Source: Acidilobus saccharovorans 345-15 (GTDB lineage Archaea > Thermoproteota > Thermoprotei_A > Sulfolobales > Acidilobaceae). Taken from it: a stretch of DNA of 64,000 nt. This document shows positions 1 through 8,359 of this stretch, piece by piece (position 1 is the first letter of the stretch; every line of letters starts with the position of its first letter). The position numbers were made by a program, and so were the translations under genes. The notes beneath the pieces are model-generated. The model did no database searches, was not told the DNA's origin, and saw only the letters and a program-made list of their open reading frames with translations. The DNA is taken from assembly GCF_000144915.1 (NCBI RefSeq), contig NC_014374.1, positions 868,001 through 932,000 on the forward strand. Direction: 5' to 3'.

Positions 1-57
1 AACGCTAATGACATAGCTAGTGACGTAGAGGCGCTGGTTCAGGCCGACGCTCACTGA
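1..57 (+). CDS. 3' end of an unidentified gene (partial)
   Basis: The first 57 bases are open in frame 1 and end at TGA (55-57), giving an 18-residue tail that closes with LVQADAH. The other two forward frames stop within the first 15 bases. The gene would converge on guaB and overlap its stop by 7 bases, a packing seen elsewhere in the window. Too little is visible to name a product, and it may simply be noncoding. Confidence 0.3.
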   Translation, partial: NANDIASDVEALVQADAH

Positions 58-1472
58 CTCGCCCTGAAGAGCTCGCCTGGCACCTGCTTTGGTATCGCCA
101 TTCCAAACCTGGCCTTCTCCCACAGCTCCCTTATGTTTGAGGCCCCTGCGTACCCGAGCCCTGCCCTTATGCCCTCCGCCAGGTCAGCCAGCACGGACAC
201 CACCGACCCCCTGTAGGGAACCACTCCCTCCACGCCCTCAGCGACCCTCTTAGAGGCCCGAGTGTATCTGTCGACTGCGAACCTCCTCTCCATGGCGCCT
301 CTGCTGGCCATACCCCTGTACGGCTTATACGCCGAGTCCCCGATCCTTATCAGCGGCGCCGAGGCCTCATCAGTGCCCGCCAACAGGTAGCCTAGCATCA
401 CGCTCGAGGCCCCAGCCGCCAGGGCCTTGACGGCGTCGCCCGACGACCTTATTCCCCCGTCAGCTATTATGGGCACGTCGCCTGCTCCATGTTGATCAAT
501 GGCGTCCCTCACAGCGGCGACGGCCCAGAGGGCTGGCGCGTACGCTCCGCCAACGCTTGATGTGGTGCATATTGAGCCTCCAGCTATGCCGACCCTGAAG
601 CCATCAACCCTCTCAACTACCGTGAGGGCGTCTACCGCGGCCTCATAAGTGCCTATGTTGCCTACCACGAAGTCCGCTGAGACCTCCTTCGCCATGACTT
701 TAGCCGCAGTCATAGCTTCAACGTTGTGGAAGTGCGCCACGTCAGTCACCAGGGCATCGACGTACCTGTCAAGGAGCCTCGCCCTCTCCAGGTCGAACGG
801 CGATACCGCGGCCGCCACCAGAAGCCTTCCCTCCGAGTCAAGTGAAGGCTTGACCCTGTTCAGTGAGGAGTCGAAGGTCACGGTGCCCACGTAAGCGTTT
901 CCTGGGGCCACTATTGCGACGGTGTCCGACCCTCCAGACTCCAGGAAGTTCAGCGCATCCTCGACGTGCCTCACGTCGAAGGCCTTCGAGGGCTCCGCGA
1001 ACTCCGCCACAGGCCTGCCGCTGCAGCCTCTCAGCGACCCGGCCCTGACGTGACCTAAAACCTTGCCATCGGCCGAGACCAACGGGGCGTCCCTGAGGCC
1101 CAGCGACCTAAGGTCATCATAGGCTCTGCTGCAGTCCTCATCAGGCGTCACGTATATCCTCGAGGTGGGGATCGGAGGAGCGCTCTTCACCCTGCTCGCT
1201 ATTTCCGCCTGCTGCTCCTTGGGCATGTTCCTGTGGATCACGCCTATGCCTCCCATAAGTGACATGGCCACCGCCATGTCGTACTCCGTCACCGTGTCCA
1301 TGGGAGACGATGATATAGGTATGAGGAGCCTCACCCGCCTGCTGAACCTGGTGCTTACGTCAACTTTACTGGGATCCATTGGCGCCCTGCCTGGGACTAT
1401 GTAAACGTCGTCAAACGTGTACAGCTTCTCAGCGCTGCCGAGCTTTTCAAGGAATCCCATGCTCTCCACCAC
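51..1472 (-). CDS. guaB: Inosine-5'-monophosphate dehydrogenase
   Basis: Oxidises IMP to XMP with NAD+, the committed step to GMP. The catalytic loop reads GGSICTTSSVGG, with the nucleophile Cys at about residue 302; the IMP phosphate-binding stretch ADGGIR follows near 338, and the mobile flap with KRVAEGVEG lies near 407. A CBS-domain pair fits residues 95-215. At 473 aa it is normal for the family. The Arg that follows CTT in bacterial enzymes is Ser here. The start is GTG at 1472, about 25 bases downstream of a TATA box, so the mRNA is probably leaderless; ATG four codons on is an alternative. guaA and adenine deaminase lie just upstream on the same strand. Confidence 0.95.
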   Translation of the reverse strand: MVESMGFLEKLGSAEKLYTFDDVYIVPGRAPMDPSKVDVSTRFSRRVRLLIPISSSPMDTVTEYDMAVAMSLMGGIGVIHRNMPKEQQAEIASRVKSAPPIPTSRIYVTPDEDCSRAYDDLRSLGLRDAPLVSADGKVLGHVRAGSLRGCSGRPVAEFAEPSKAFDVRHVEDALNFLESGGSDTVAIVAPGNAYVGTVTFDSSLNRVKPSLDSEGRLLVAAAVSPFDLERARLLDRYVDALVTDVAHFHNVEAMTAAKVMAKEVSADFVVGNIGTYEAAVDALTVVERVDGFRVGIAGGSICTTSSVGGAYAPALWAVAAVRDAIDQHGAGDVPIIADGGIRSSGDAVKALAAGASSVMLGYLLAGTDEASAPLIRIGDSAYKPYRGMASRGAMERRFAVDRYTRASKRVAEGVEGVVPYRGSVVSVLADLAEGIRAGLGYAGASNIRELWEKARFGMAIPKQVPGELFRASQ

Positions 1473-1492
1473 GTGGGACCTTGAACGCGCTG

Positions 1493-1501
1493 CTTTTATA
1501 A
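1493..1501 (-). promoter_or_regulatory. TATA box of guaB
   Basis: On the minus strand this reads TTATAAAAG, centred about 25 bases before the guaB GTG. That spacing places the transcription start at or next to the start codon. It lies in the 31-base gap between guaA and guaB, so guaB can be transcribed separately from guaA. Confidence 0.55.
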
Positions 1502-1503
1502 CT

Positions 1504-3072
1504 TTAAACGGGCTCTATGGTTGACGGTGGCTTGGTGGTCACAGCGTACGTTACCATCACAACCTCAGGCACCTCAGACGTTATCCTTGAGGCTATGCGC
1601 TGCAGCAGATCATACGGGAGCCTCGCCCAGTCAGCAGTCATGCCGTCCTCGCTTTCAACGACCCTCACTGTTACTATGTAGCCGAAGGCCCTCCTGTCGC
1701 CCTTGACTCCCACCCACTTGTCGTCGCCAACGACGGCAAAGGCCTGCCAGACCGAGTTGTAAAGGCCCGCCCTCCTCAGCTCCTCCTCTACTATCATTGA
1801 CGCTCTCCTTGCTATCCTGAGCTTCTCCTCTGTGACCTCACCTATGACCCTGACCGCGAGGCCGGGCCCTGGGAACGGGTGCCTCATAGCAATGCTCTCA
1901 GGGATGCCGAGGGAGAGGGCGAGCCTCCTGACCTCGTCCTTGTAGAGGTACCTGAGGGGCTCTATCACCCTGAGGCCCAGGTCCCTGGGAAGGCCCCCCA
2001 CGTTGTGGTGGCTCTTAATCCTGTCAGCCCCCGCCTCAGCGCCGCTCTCGATGACGTCAGGGTATGTCGTGCCCTGAACCAGCCACCTTATCGAGCTGTC
2101 CGAGGTGGCCACCTCCTTGAAGACTTCAGCAAACACCTTCCCTACTACAAGCCTCTTCTGCTCAGGGTCCGTCACCCCCTTCAGGGCCCTCAGGAACCTG
2201 TCAGAGGCGTCTATGTAAATGGGGTTCAGCCCCAGGGACTTCAGCGCGCTTAGCACCTCCTCCGCCTCGCCCTCCCTCAACAGGCCGTGATTTATGAAGA
2301 CCACGACCGCCCTGTCGCCCAGGGCCCTTTTTGCTATGACTGCAGCCGTGGTCGAGTCGACGCCACCGCTGACCGCGACTATAGCTTTATCTTCACGAGG
2401 AATCTGGGACCTCACCTGTTCCACGAGCTTCTCGGCGAGGCCCTCAACGCTCCAGGTGGGCCTTACCTTAGCTACCTTGAAGAGGAAGTTGGCAATCAGC
2501 TTCACCCCTTTCTCCGTGTGCCTGACCTCTGGGTGGAACTGAACCCCGTAGATCTTGTCACCGGCCTTCATGGCTGCTATGTAGCCCGTGTCCTTTGATG
2601 TGGCCAGAACCTTGACGCCGGGACCCACCGAGGCCACGTAATCCGAGTGGCTCATCCAGACGTCCTCTTCCCTGCCCCAGCCGTCAAAGAGCGGGTCAGG
2701 CCCGTCAACCGTGACCCTGGTCCTCCCGTACTCTCCCTGCCCCCTCTCCACCCTCCCCCCAGTCATCTCGGCCAGGAGCTGGTGCCCATAGCATATGCCC
2801 AGCACGGGAAGGCCGAGCTTCAGGACCCAGTCCCCTATGGCAGGGGCCCCCGGCTCGTAGACGCTGCTCGGGCCCCCGGACAGTATTATTGCCCTGGGCC
2901 TCAGCTCCTCAACGGTGCTCTGGCTGACCGCGGCGTAAGGCACCACCTCGCTGTAGACTCCGAGGTCCCTGACCCTCCTTGATATCATGTGGGCGTACTG
3001 GCCCCCGAAGCTAATGATCAGCACAGTGTCGTGCTCCGCGCTGGGGCTCCACGACACCTCAGGACACCTCAA
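1504..3072 (-). CDS. guaA: GMP synthase (glutamine-hydrolysing), fused form
   Basis: Converts XMP to GMP using ATP and ammonia from glutamine. An N-terminal class I amidotransferase domain carries GICYGHQ (Cys about 94) and QFHPEV (His about 180, Glu about 182). The ATP-pyrophosphatase domain has the PP-loop SGGVDSTT near residue 235. The C-terminal dimerisation domain ends in TTKPPSTIEPV, close to the usual family tail. Many archaea encode these domains as two proteins; here they are fused. The longest frame starts at TTG 3072, overlapping adenine deaminase by 14 bases. GTG at 3024 (giving MLIISFGGQYAH) fits family N-termini better. Confidence 0.95.
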   Translation of the reverse strand: MRCPEVSWSPSAEHDTVLIISFGGQYAHMISRRVRDLGVYSEVVPYAAVSQSTVEELRPRAIILSGGPSSVYEPGAPAIGDWVLKLGLPVLGICYGHQLLAEMTGGRVERGQGEYGRTRVTVDGPDPLFDGWGREEDVWMSHSDYVASVGPGVKVLATSKDTGYIAAMKAGDKIYGVQFHPEVRHTEKGVKLIANFLFKVAKVRPTWSVEGLAEKLVEQVRSQIPREDKAIVAVSGGVDSTTAAVIAKRALGDRAVVVFINHGLLREGEAEEVLSALKSLGLNPIYIDASDRFLRALKGVTDPEQKRLVVGKVFAEVFKEVATSDSSIRWLVQGTTYPDVIESGAEAGADRIKSHHNVGGLPRDLGLRVIEPLRYLYKDEVRRLALSLGIPESIAMRHPFPGPGLAVRVIGEVTEEKLRIARRASMIVEEELRRAGLYNSVWQAFAVVGDDKWVGVKGDRRAFGYIVTVRVVESEDGMTADWARLPYDLLQRIASRITSEVPEVVMVTYAVTTKPPSTIEPV

Positions 3073-4798
3073 AGAGGGGCACGTAGGACCTCCTGCCCAC
3101 GCTGTAGAGGCCCTTGTCTGTGACCCTGAGCTCAGGTATCACTGGCAGAGTGAGGAGCTGTATCTGGTTGAGTACCAGGTCGCCGTCACAGCTGCAGGCC
3201 CTGCTGAGCTCGTTGGTGACCTCCTCAAGCCTTGAGGCCACCTCCTCAGAGCTCAGGTCACTCATGAGCCCGGCTATGGGCAGCGGCAGGAAGGCCTTCA
3301 CCGAGCCCTCCTGCGCAAACGCTATGCCTCCCCCCTTCGCCCTTATGGCCTCCAGGGCGGCCTCCATGGAGCCCCTCTCGTTGCCAACTATGATAATATT
3401 ATGCGTGTCATGGGCCACTGAGGACGCCAGGGCGCCGCTTACGCTGAGCCCCAGCAGGCCGAAGCCCTGAAGCTCCTTGCCGTACCTGTTTATTACGTGC
3501 ACCTCGGAAAGGTTGCCTTTGATTATGGGGCGCCCGTCCTCCACCCTTAGTACCTCAAACGACTCTGAGGTTATAGTCGAGCCGTTCACAAGCTCTATCA
3601 CCCTCGTCTGCACCTGGCCGCTGCTCACAGGCGCCCTAAGCTCAAACGACGGCCTGAAGCTCACCGTTACCGTGTTACCGTCGAGCTGCGACGACACTTT
3701 CTTTGGCGAGCACACCGCCTCGGAGCCGTTTATGAAGGTCTGAATGACGCGAAGCTTATCGTCCAGGGAATCCAGCAGGACCAGGTCAGCGAACCTTCCA
3801 GGAGTCACCGAGCCGAGCCAGCGCTCAAGGCCATAGGACAGGGCCGGGGCCAGCGTGACTGCCCTCACGGCGTCCACGGGGTCCACGCCGAGCTCTATGG
3901 CCCTCCTCACGGCCCTGTCCAGGTGCCCCTCGCGGACCAGGTGAAGGGCGTGAATGTCGTCAACCACTATTGGCACCAGCGGCGAGTACCTCGAGACCAG
4001 GTCGCTGAGCCTGTCCAGGTCCCTCCAGCTGGAGCCGAACCTCACGAAGGGGAACACGCCCCTCGAAAGCCTCTCCATGAGCTCCTCCCGCGCGGTGACC
4101 TCGTGGTCGTTCCTCACCCCTAGGCTTACGTAGGCGTCGAGCTCTGGGCCTGAGAGGCCCGCCATGTGGCCCTGGACAACCGCCTCCGAGGCTGAGGCCT
4201 CGGCCACGAAGTTCATCAGGTCCTCGTCGCCTTCAACGAGCGACTGGAGGTCCATGACCTCGCCCAGGCCTGAGAGGGCCCTGGCGGCCTCAAGGGCCTC
4301 GGAGTAACTTATTGAGGCCCCTCCTGCATCGTCCACTCGCCTTGAAGGTGGCACGTTGGGCGGCGCCAGCAGGAACACCTTAAGCAGCGCGTGCCTGAAC
4401 TCCTCAGCCACGGCATAGACTCCCTTGATGCCAAGCACGTTGCCGACCTCATGTATGTCAACGAAGGCGGCTGTGGTGCCGTGCTTGACAAGCTCCTTGG
4501 AGAACTCGCCGGGGCTGAGGAAGGTGCTCTCCAGGTGCATGTGGGCGTCTATGAAGCCGGGGGCCAGGTAGGCCCCCTTAGCGTTAACAACGCGCCTCGC
4601 TCGCGACCTGCAGTCGCCGACGCAGGCCACAACCCTGCCCTTAACGCCCACGTCCCAGCCTCCTGTCCTCCTGCCCCAGACGTCGACTACCTCTGCACCC
4701 TTTATCAGGAGGTCCAGGGGCTCTAGCCCAAGCGCGGCCCTGGACGCTGAGACCAGTTCCTGAGGGGATGGGCCTACAGGCCTCTCCAGCGTCAACAA
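3059..4798 (-). CDS. ade: Adenine deaminase
   Basis: Hydrolyses adenine to hypoxanthine plus ammonia, feeding salvage towards IMP and, with GuaB and GuaA next to it, GMP. Amidohydrolase-fold motifs of the Ade family appear in order: FIDAHMHLEST, VDIHEVGNVLG, GHMAGLSGPELDAY, NDHEVT and VDDIHALHL, with the C-terminal HNIIIVG domain. Length 579 aa is typical. Start is TTG 4798, with an A/T-rich TATA-like stretch (4815-4825) about 22 bases upstream, so probably leaderless. It is the first gene of a minus-strand purine cluster and overlaps guaA by 14 bases if guaA starts at TTG. Confidence 0.93.
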   Translation of the reverse strand: MLTLERPVGPSPQELVSASRAALGLEPLDLLIKGAEVVDVWGRRTGGWDVGVKGRVVACVGDCRSRARRVVNAKGAYLAPGFIDAHMHLESTFLSPGEFSKELVKHGTTAAFVDIHEVGNVLGIKGVYAVAEEFRHALLKVFLLAPPNVPPSRRVDDAGGASISYSEALEAARALSGLGEVMDLQSLVEGDEDLMNFVAEASASEAVVQGHMAGLSGPELDAYVSLGVRNDHEVTAREELMERLSRGVFPFVRFGSSWRDLDRLSDLVSRYSPLVPIVVDDIHALHLVREGHLDRAVRRAIELGVDPVDAVRAVTLAPALSYGLERWLGSVTPGRFADLVLLDSLDDKLRVIQTFINGSEAVCSPKKVSSQLDGNTVTVSFRPSFELRAPVSSGQVQTRVIELVNGSTITSESFEVLRVEDGRPIIKGNLSEVHVINRYGKELQGFGLLGLSVSGALASSVAHDTHNIIIVGNERGSMEAALEAIRAKGGGIAFAQEGSVKAFLPLPIAGLMSDLSSEEVASRLEEVTNELSRACSCDGDLVLNQIQLLTLPVIPELRVTDKGLYSVGRRSYVPLFEVS

Positions 4799-5131
4799 TC
4801 AACACCTTACTACGCTTTATTTTTTGTCTCAGTGTGTTGGAAATGGGGTTAATAGCTTTGCTGTTTACCCATAAGGTCAGCGTAGTATTTAACCTTTGGC
4901 ATACACACTAAACTTTTGGCCTCCTATGGGCGACAACGGCAAGTCATAGGGTAATTCCCTATGTCTCAAGGGTCCCGGCCTTCACATCAAATGTAGAGTG
5001 ACGGCCCAAAGCGCGCATTGCCCAGCAGGACTGATTAGGATGTTCAAAAAGGCACTCTTAAGGTAATACTCTTTTACTCTGGGCCGCAGCGACTATATGC
5101 TAAATGTCTGCGTACATCAAGGGTAAGCTGA
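4799..5131. other. Intergenic stretch with a 19-bp palindrome
   Basis: No convincing gene is seen in these 333 bases between the adenine deaminase promoter and the 3' end of the surface-protein gene. The only clear structure is a perfect inverted repeat at 4945-4963, CATAGGG-TAATT-CCCTATG (7-bp arms, 5-base centre). No tRNA fold or box C/D pair is apparent. Confidence 0.4.
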
Positions 5132-5797
5132 TTACCTTCTTCTTATTAGCACCACCGCTGACGCAGCTGCTATTACTGCTATTACAGCTCCGACCGCCAC
5201 ATAGATGGTCGTAGGGCTGGAGTGAGCCCTTGGGGACACCGTATTAGTAGGCAGCGTACTTGTAGATGTGGATGATGTTGAAGTCCCTGTTAAGGTTTGC
5301 GACTCCGCCTGCTGTGTCGTAGTTGTTACTGTTGTTGAAGTCGTCTCGCTAACAGTTGTAGTGCTAGTTGTGGTGGTTGTAGTAGAGTATGTTGTAGTCT
5401 GAGTGACCGTGGACGCGTTGCTGGGCTGTGGGTATTTGAGCGGGTTCATGTCGTACTGACCTGGGGCCACCTCATACGGCTCATCGCATATGTATGGGTC
5501 TGATGGTGACGAGGGTGTCACCTGCGAGAAGCCGCTGCCGTTCGGCAGCAGCCACGCGTTTCCAGCTATTACTTTGCCACCAAGCACGTTAGTGCCAGGC
5601 CTTGGCGTGACGTACCAGGTGGCTGTCGAGTTCACAACTTTTACAGGACCGTCAAAGACGTTGTTATATATTAGGTCGTTGTAGGAGTCGTAGAGGTAAA
5701 GCGTGTAGTTAGCAGCCTGTATGTCTGAGCCATATATGGTAGCGTTGGGCCCTTTGACGTACACTCCATAGGCGAAGGAGCTTACGTTCACATACAC
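5132..5797 (-). CDS. C-terminal part of a frameshifted beta-helix surface protein
   Basis: This frame continues the beta-helix repeats of the gene upstream. Read backwards past its nominal GTG it gives GLGINVTGSGVSLVYVNVSS, which matches the repeat style of the neighbouring reading frame, so the nominal start is not a real start. The order is about 60 residues of repeats, a linker, a long Thr/Ser stalk (about residues 128-195), one transmembrane helix (IYVAVGAVIAVIAAASAVVL) and a short RRR tail. That is a classic cell-surface anchor pointing outward. Restoring one base near 5843-5845 would join it to the upstream frame as a single protein of about 640 aa. Confidence 0.75.
   Translation of the reverse strand: MYVNVSSFAYGVYVKGPNATIYGSDIQAANYTLYLYDSYNDLIYNNVFDGPVKVVNSTATWYVTPRPGTNVLGGKVIAGNAWLLPNGSGFSQVTPSSPSDPYICDEPYEVAPGQYDMNPLKYPQPSNASTVTQTTTYSTTTTTTSTTTVSETTSTTVTTTTQQAESQTLTGTSTSSTSTSTLPTNTVSPRAHSSPTTIYVAVGAVIAVIAAASAVVLIRRR
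5270..5410 (-). repeat. Low-complexity Thr/Ser-rich stalk coding repeat
   Basis: Imperfect tandem trinucleotides of the ACA/ACT type on the minus strand encode runs of Thr and Ser in the stalk of the surface protein. A similar stretch occurs at 39241-39395 in an unrelated secreted protein. Stalks of this kind are usually heavily O-glycosylated. Confidence 0.6.
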
Positions 5798-7053
5798 CAG
5801 TGAGACGCCGCTTCCTGTGACGTTGATTCCCAGGCCGCTGCGCCCAGTGACCAGAGCTCGGAGTCCGATATAGTTATGTTAGTGCCCGTCGAGTTTATAT
5901 CATATGTGTAGCCGGCCTCCCTGACCTCTGACATATTGATGTTTTCGCCCTTCACTAGCAGCCCTGTGGCCCCCGTTCCATTATACACTACATTATATGA
6001 TAGGCTAAGCCCGGACAGCCTTATGTGGCTGCCGAAGGCCTCAACTCCTACCCTGGCCGTATATATCGTGACGCTGTCCACGTTCACGTGGCTGCCGTTA
6101 ATTAGAATGCCTATGCTGTCACCGTTGGCCTCTATGTCTGAGAGGTTAACGTAAGAGCCGTTAACCTCTACGCTCACCTGGCCTGAGCCCGCGGTGACGT
6201 TGAGCATGGTCACGTAGCTGCCGCGCACGCCCACGCCATAGCTCTTGCCGTATAAACCACTCTCCACGTTGAACGTAGAGTTGACCACACTTATGTGGCT
6301 GCCGTTAAACGTTGCCCCAAACCTGCTCGAGGAGGCGCCGCCTATCACGGTTACATAGTCTCCATTAACTACGATGCCGTAGCTGTTATCCGGGTTAGTC
6401 ACCCTCTCCAACTTAACTTGGTTGCCATTAACTGCAACGCCTATGTAGTCACCAAAGGTGTTAACTTTGTATATGGTTATGTTGTTGCCAGTTATGTTAA
6501 TGCCGCGCCCGCTGCTTGGCACAAAGGCGTTGTATATGCTTATGTTGTTGCCCCACAGCTGAAGGTCTGCCGTGAGTCCCTTCTCCAGGGAGGCGTTAAT
6601 GACGCGTATGTCGTTGCCGCTTCCATTCACCACATAGTAATACTTCCTGACAACAAGGTCCTCTATGGTTACGTTACTGGCATTGTTTATAAGTATGCCA
6701 ACGCTTTTGACGACGCCAACGCCGATAATTACCCTGCACCCTGTGATTACATGGCCTTCTCCATTTATTATTACGTTGCTCGCGAACACGCCTATCGTAT
6801 AGTTATCGCTGCACACGCTGATGTTGCTAGCTATAACATAGTATCCTGGCTTTGTTATATTAATAGGTCCCGTTATTTCCACGGGATCCTTCGAAGCGCT
6901 GTAAACGCTGTTGGCGTTCTCGCCCACGCTAAATGATGAGGCCGGCCTTCCGTGGGCTGCCAGTGCCCCCAGGGGCTCGCCCACTAAGGCAGTTATAGTC
7001 ACTAATGCCATGAACACTATTAAAACAAAAGCTAGATGCTTTTCCTTACTCAT
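5788..7053 (-). CDS. N-terminal part of a secreted parallel beta-helix surface protein
   Basis: A signal peptide (KEKHLAFVLIVFMALVTITA) is followed by about 370 residues of short repeats of the form NGSYVxLxxVxxxGxSxGIxVNG, typical of right-handed parallel beta-helix (NosD-like or pectin-lyase-like) proteins. Many NGS/NVT/NIT sequons suggest dense N-glycosylation. The frame ends in LGAAAWESTSQEAASHWCM, which is unlike the repeats, while the next frame over continues them. I therefore read this and the following frame as one gene broken by a one-base deletion (or sequencing error) near 5843. Start is ATG 7053. No catalytic residues are recognisable. Confidence 0.75.
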   Translation of the reverse strand: MSKEKHLAFVLIVFMALVTITALVGEPLGALAAHGRPASSFSVGENANSVYSASKDPVEITGPINITKPGYYVIASNISVCSDNYTIGVFASNVIINGEGHVITGCRVIIGVGVVKSVGILINNASNVTIEDLVVRKYYYVVNGSGNDIRVINASLEKGLTADLQLWGNNISIYNAFVPSSGRGINITGNNITIYKVNTFGDYIGVAVNGNQVKLERVTNPDNSYGIVVNGDYVTVIGGASSSRFGATFNGSHISVVNSTFNVESGLYGKSYGVGVRGSYVTMLNVTAGSGQVSVEVNGSYVNLSDIEANGDSIGILINGSHVNVDSVTIYTARVGVEAFGSHIRLSGLSLSYNVVYNGTGATGLLVKGENINMSEVREAGYTYDINSTGTNITISDSELWSLGAAAWESTSQEAASHWCM

Positions 7054-7108
7054 TTTAGGTCTATGAACGGGAGAATGGTATCATCTAAATGTGCTGGTAT
7101 ATAATAGA

Positions 7109-7135
7109 AGATGCATCTATCAATATAAGCATCTA
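7109..7135. promoter_or_regulatory. Palindrome and repeated GCATCTA upstream of the surface-protein gene
   Basis: AGATGCATCT at 7109-7118 is a perfect 10-bp palindrome. Its half GCATCTA recurs at 7129-7135, 16 bp further on, and a related ATCATCTA lies at 7079-7086. The cluster lies 55-80 bases before the ATG of the beta-helix protein. It could be an operator; no regulator is known for it. Confidence 0.25.
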
Positions 7136-7194
7136 GCAGGTCCTCGTGATACACTAAGTTTTCAAAGTCAATTACATAAATTGAGTTATAATAC

Positions 7195-8124
7195 TCAGCT
7201 CCTAGCGCGCGTTGCGCTGCTTATGCTGTTCAGCTCCCTGTAAGCCTTTATCATGCTTCCTATTCCTATGCCTCCCACCACAGTAAGCACGAGGATCAGC
7301 CCTACGTCCACGGCGTCTAGGTTAGGTATTGGCACCCCAGTGCTCAGGGCCAGGTAATCTATTGTTGGGAACAGCACTATGAGAAGGCCTATCACCACAA
7401 AGGCTAAGCCTCCGTAGTATAGAGTCCTTCCAGCGGTGGCCGCGCCCAGCCTTTTCACGCCCTCCTCGCCCAGGCCCTTAAGCCTTGCCAGGTTAGCAAA
7501 CGCCGCCCCAAATATTATCTGCATCGTCATTGTTCCAAGCCCAAACATCGCCCCAGGCAGCGGGGCGTAGAGCAGGGAGCCGACCCTCGGCGCGAGTATG
7601 AACGTTATTACGCTGGCGTAGGCGCCAAAACCGAAGCCAGCTATGAGGCCATGAACTATGGTCATCTTAAGCGGCACGTCCCTCAGCTGCTCGTATATGT
7701 TCTTCCTCTCAGCTGCCCTCCCGTGCGTTCTGCTGCCCAGCAGCCTGTCAAGCTCAAGGTGCAGGTACTTGCCCTTCAGTATGTAGGACCCAGCTATAGC
7801 CATAACTATTCCAACAACCACGTAGACCGGGCCGTCGAGGTTATACTTTTGATAGAAGTAAGCCAGCCCGAGGAACCCAAGGGTCGTCAGGAGCGCCCTC
7901 TGCAGCGTGAACCCGAGCGAGAAGAGGAAGCCCGCCTTCATGCCCCCCTTGGTGCTGTACTTGCCAACGGCGTAGCTGAAGGTTATGGGCCACGTGTGCT
8001 CGTCCGGCGTCGCGCCGTGCAGGAGGCCCAGCACATATGAAATAAGCAGTATCATGCCCAGCGACAGGCCCTGCGGCGGGTTCAGCAGCCACTCGACCCA
8101 GCCCCAAGCGCTCATTGTGCACAC
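7195..8124 (-). CDS. NicO/UreH-like multi-pass membrane transporter
   Basis: A 309-aa protein with about seven or eight hydrophobic segments. The first helix region carries HGATPDEHTW, which resembles the His-rich signature of NiCoT/NicO metal permeases (HAxDADHI), and the second half has another conserved-looking His in TIVHGLIAGFGFGAY. A short hydrophilic loop separates the halves. This suggests transport of a metal ion such as nickel or cobalt, but the family call is by resemblance only; a general LysE/TauE-type exporter is possible. GTG at 8124 lies about 32 bases from a TATA box flanked by TGTGCACA palindromes; ATG at 8115 is an alternative start. Confidence 0.5.
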   Translation of the reverse strand: MCTMSAWGWVEWLLNPPQGLSLGMILLISYVLGLLHGATPDEHTWPITFSYAVGKYSTKGGMKAGFLFSLGFTLQRALLTTLGFLGLAYFYQKYNLDGPVYVVVGIVMAIAGSYILKGKYLHLELDRLLGSRTHGRAAERKNIYEQLRDVPLKMTIVHGLIAGFGFGAYASVITFILAPRVGSLLYAPLPGAMFGLGTMTMQIIFGAAFANLARLKGLGEEGVKRLGAATAGRTLYYGGLAFVVIGLLIVLFPTIDYLALSTGVPIPNLDAVDVGLILVLTVVGGIGIGSMIKAYRELNSISSATRARS

Positions 8125-8161
8125 TCACCAAAGGAACTGATGCTTACTGTGCACATATAAA
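8116..8161 (-). promoter_or_regulatory. Promoter with two TGTGCACA palindromes
   Basis: The perfect palindrome TGTGCACA occurs at 8116-8123 (over the start codon) and at 8148-8155 (abutting the TATA-like TTTATATG). The centres are 32 bp apart, about three helical turns. The pair brackets the expected transcription start of the NicO-like gene, which is a good layout for a dimeric repressor. Confidence 0.4.
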
Positions 8162-8311
8162 CCTTACTTTAGACTTACTATACTGCTATGCCGTTGCCTA
8201 AAGTAGTTGTATAGGCCTGTAAGGTGTTCGCTCGTGGCTTACTCTGCCATGCTTAGGGCTCAAAATTACTAGAAGTTCATAGCAGTAGGGGCGACGCAAA
8301 GGCCACAAAAG

Positions 8312-8317
8312 TTATAA
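8312..8317 (+). promoter_or_regulatory. TATA box of tRNA-Thr
   Basis: TTATAA, about 26 bases before 8340, predicts transcription starting within or at the hairpin that precedes the tRNA. Confidence 0.45.
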
Positions 8318-8336
8318 CTAGCTAGGAGGAGAGGGA

Positions 8337-8359
8337 GCTGGGGGCCAAAAGCCCCCAGC
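8337..8359 (+). other. Perfect hairpin forming the tRNA-Thr leader
   Basis: GCTGGGGGC-CAAAA-GCCCCCAGC is a 9-bp GC-rich stem with a 5-base loop, and its last base touches the first base of the mature tRNA. It probably makes up most of the short 5' leader removed by RNase P. Confidence 0.55.

Noticed and set aside
51-1472. GMP reductase instead of IMP dehydrogenase
   Set aside because: A CBS-sized insert, the KRVAEGVEG flap and adjacency to GMP synthase all favour IMP dehydrogenase, although the catalytic loop departs from the bacterial consensus.
6295-6936. A 213-codon plus-strand open frame
   Set aside because: It is the complement of the beta-helix repeats; its repetitive AYVVA-like product mirrors the regular codons of the minus-strand gene and has no start signal.
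8337-8359. Rho-independent-type terminator for a minus-strand transcript
   Set aside because: The stem is followed by no T run on either strand, and such terminators are not the archaeal rule. Its contact with the tRNA fits a leader hairpin better.
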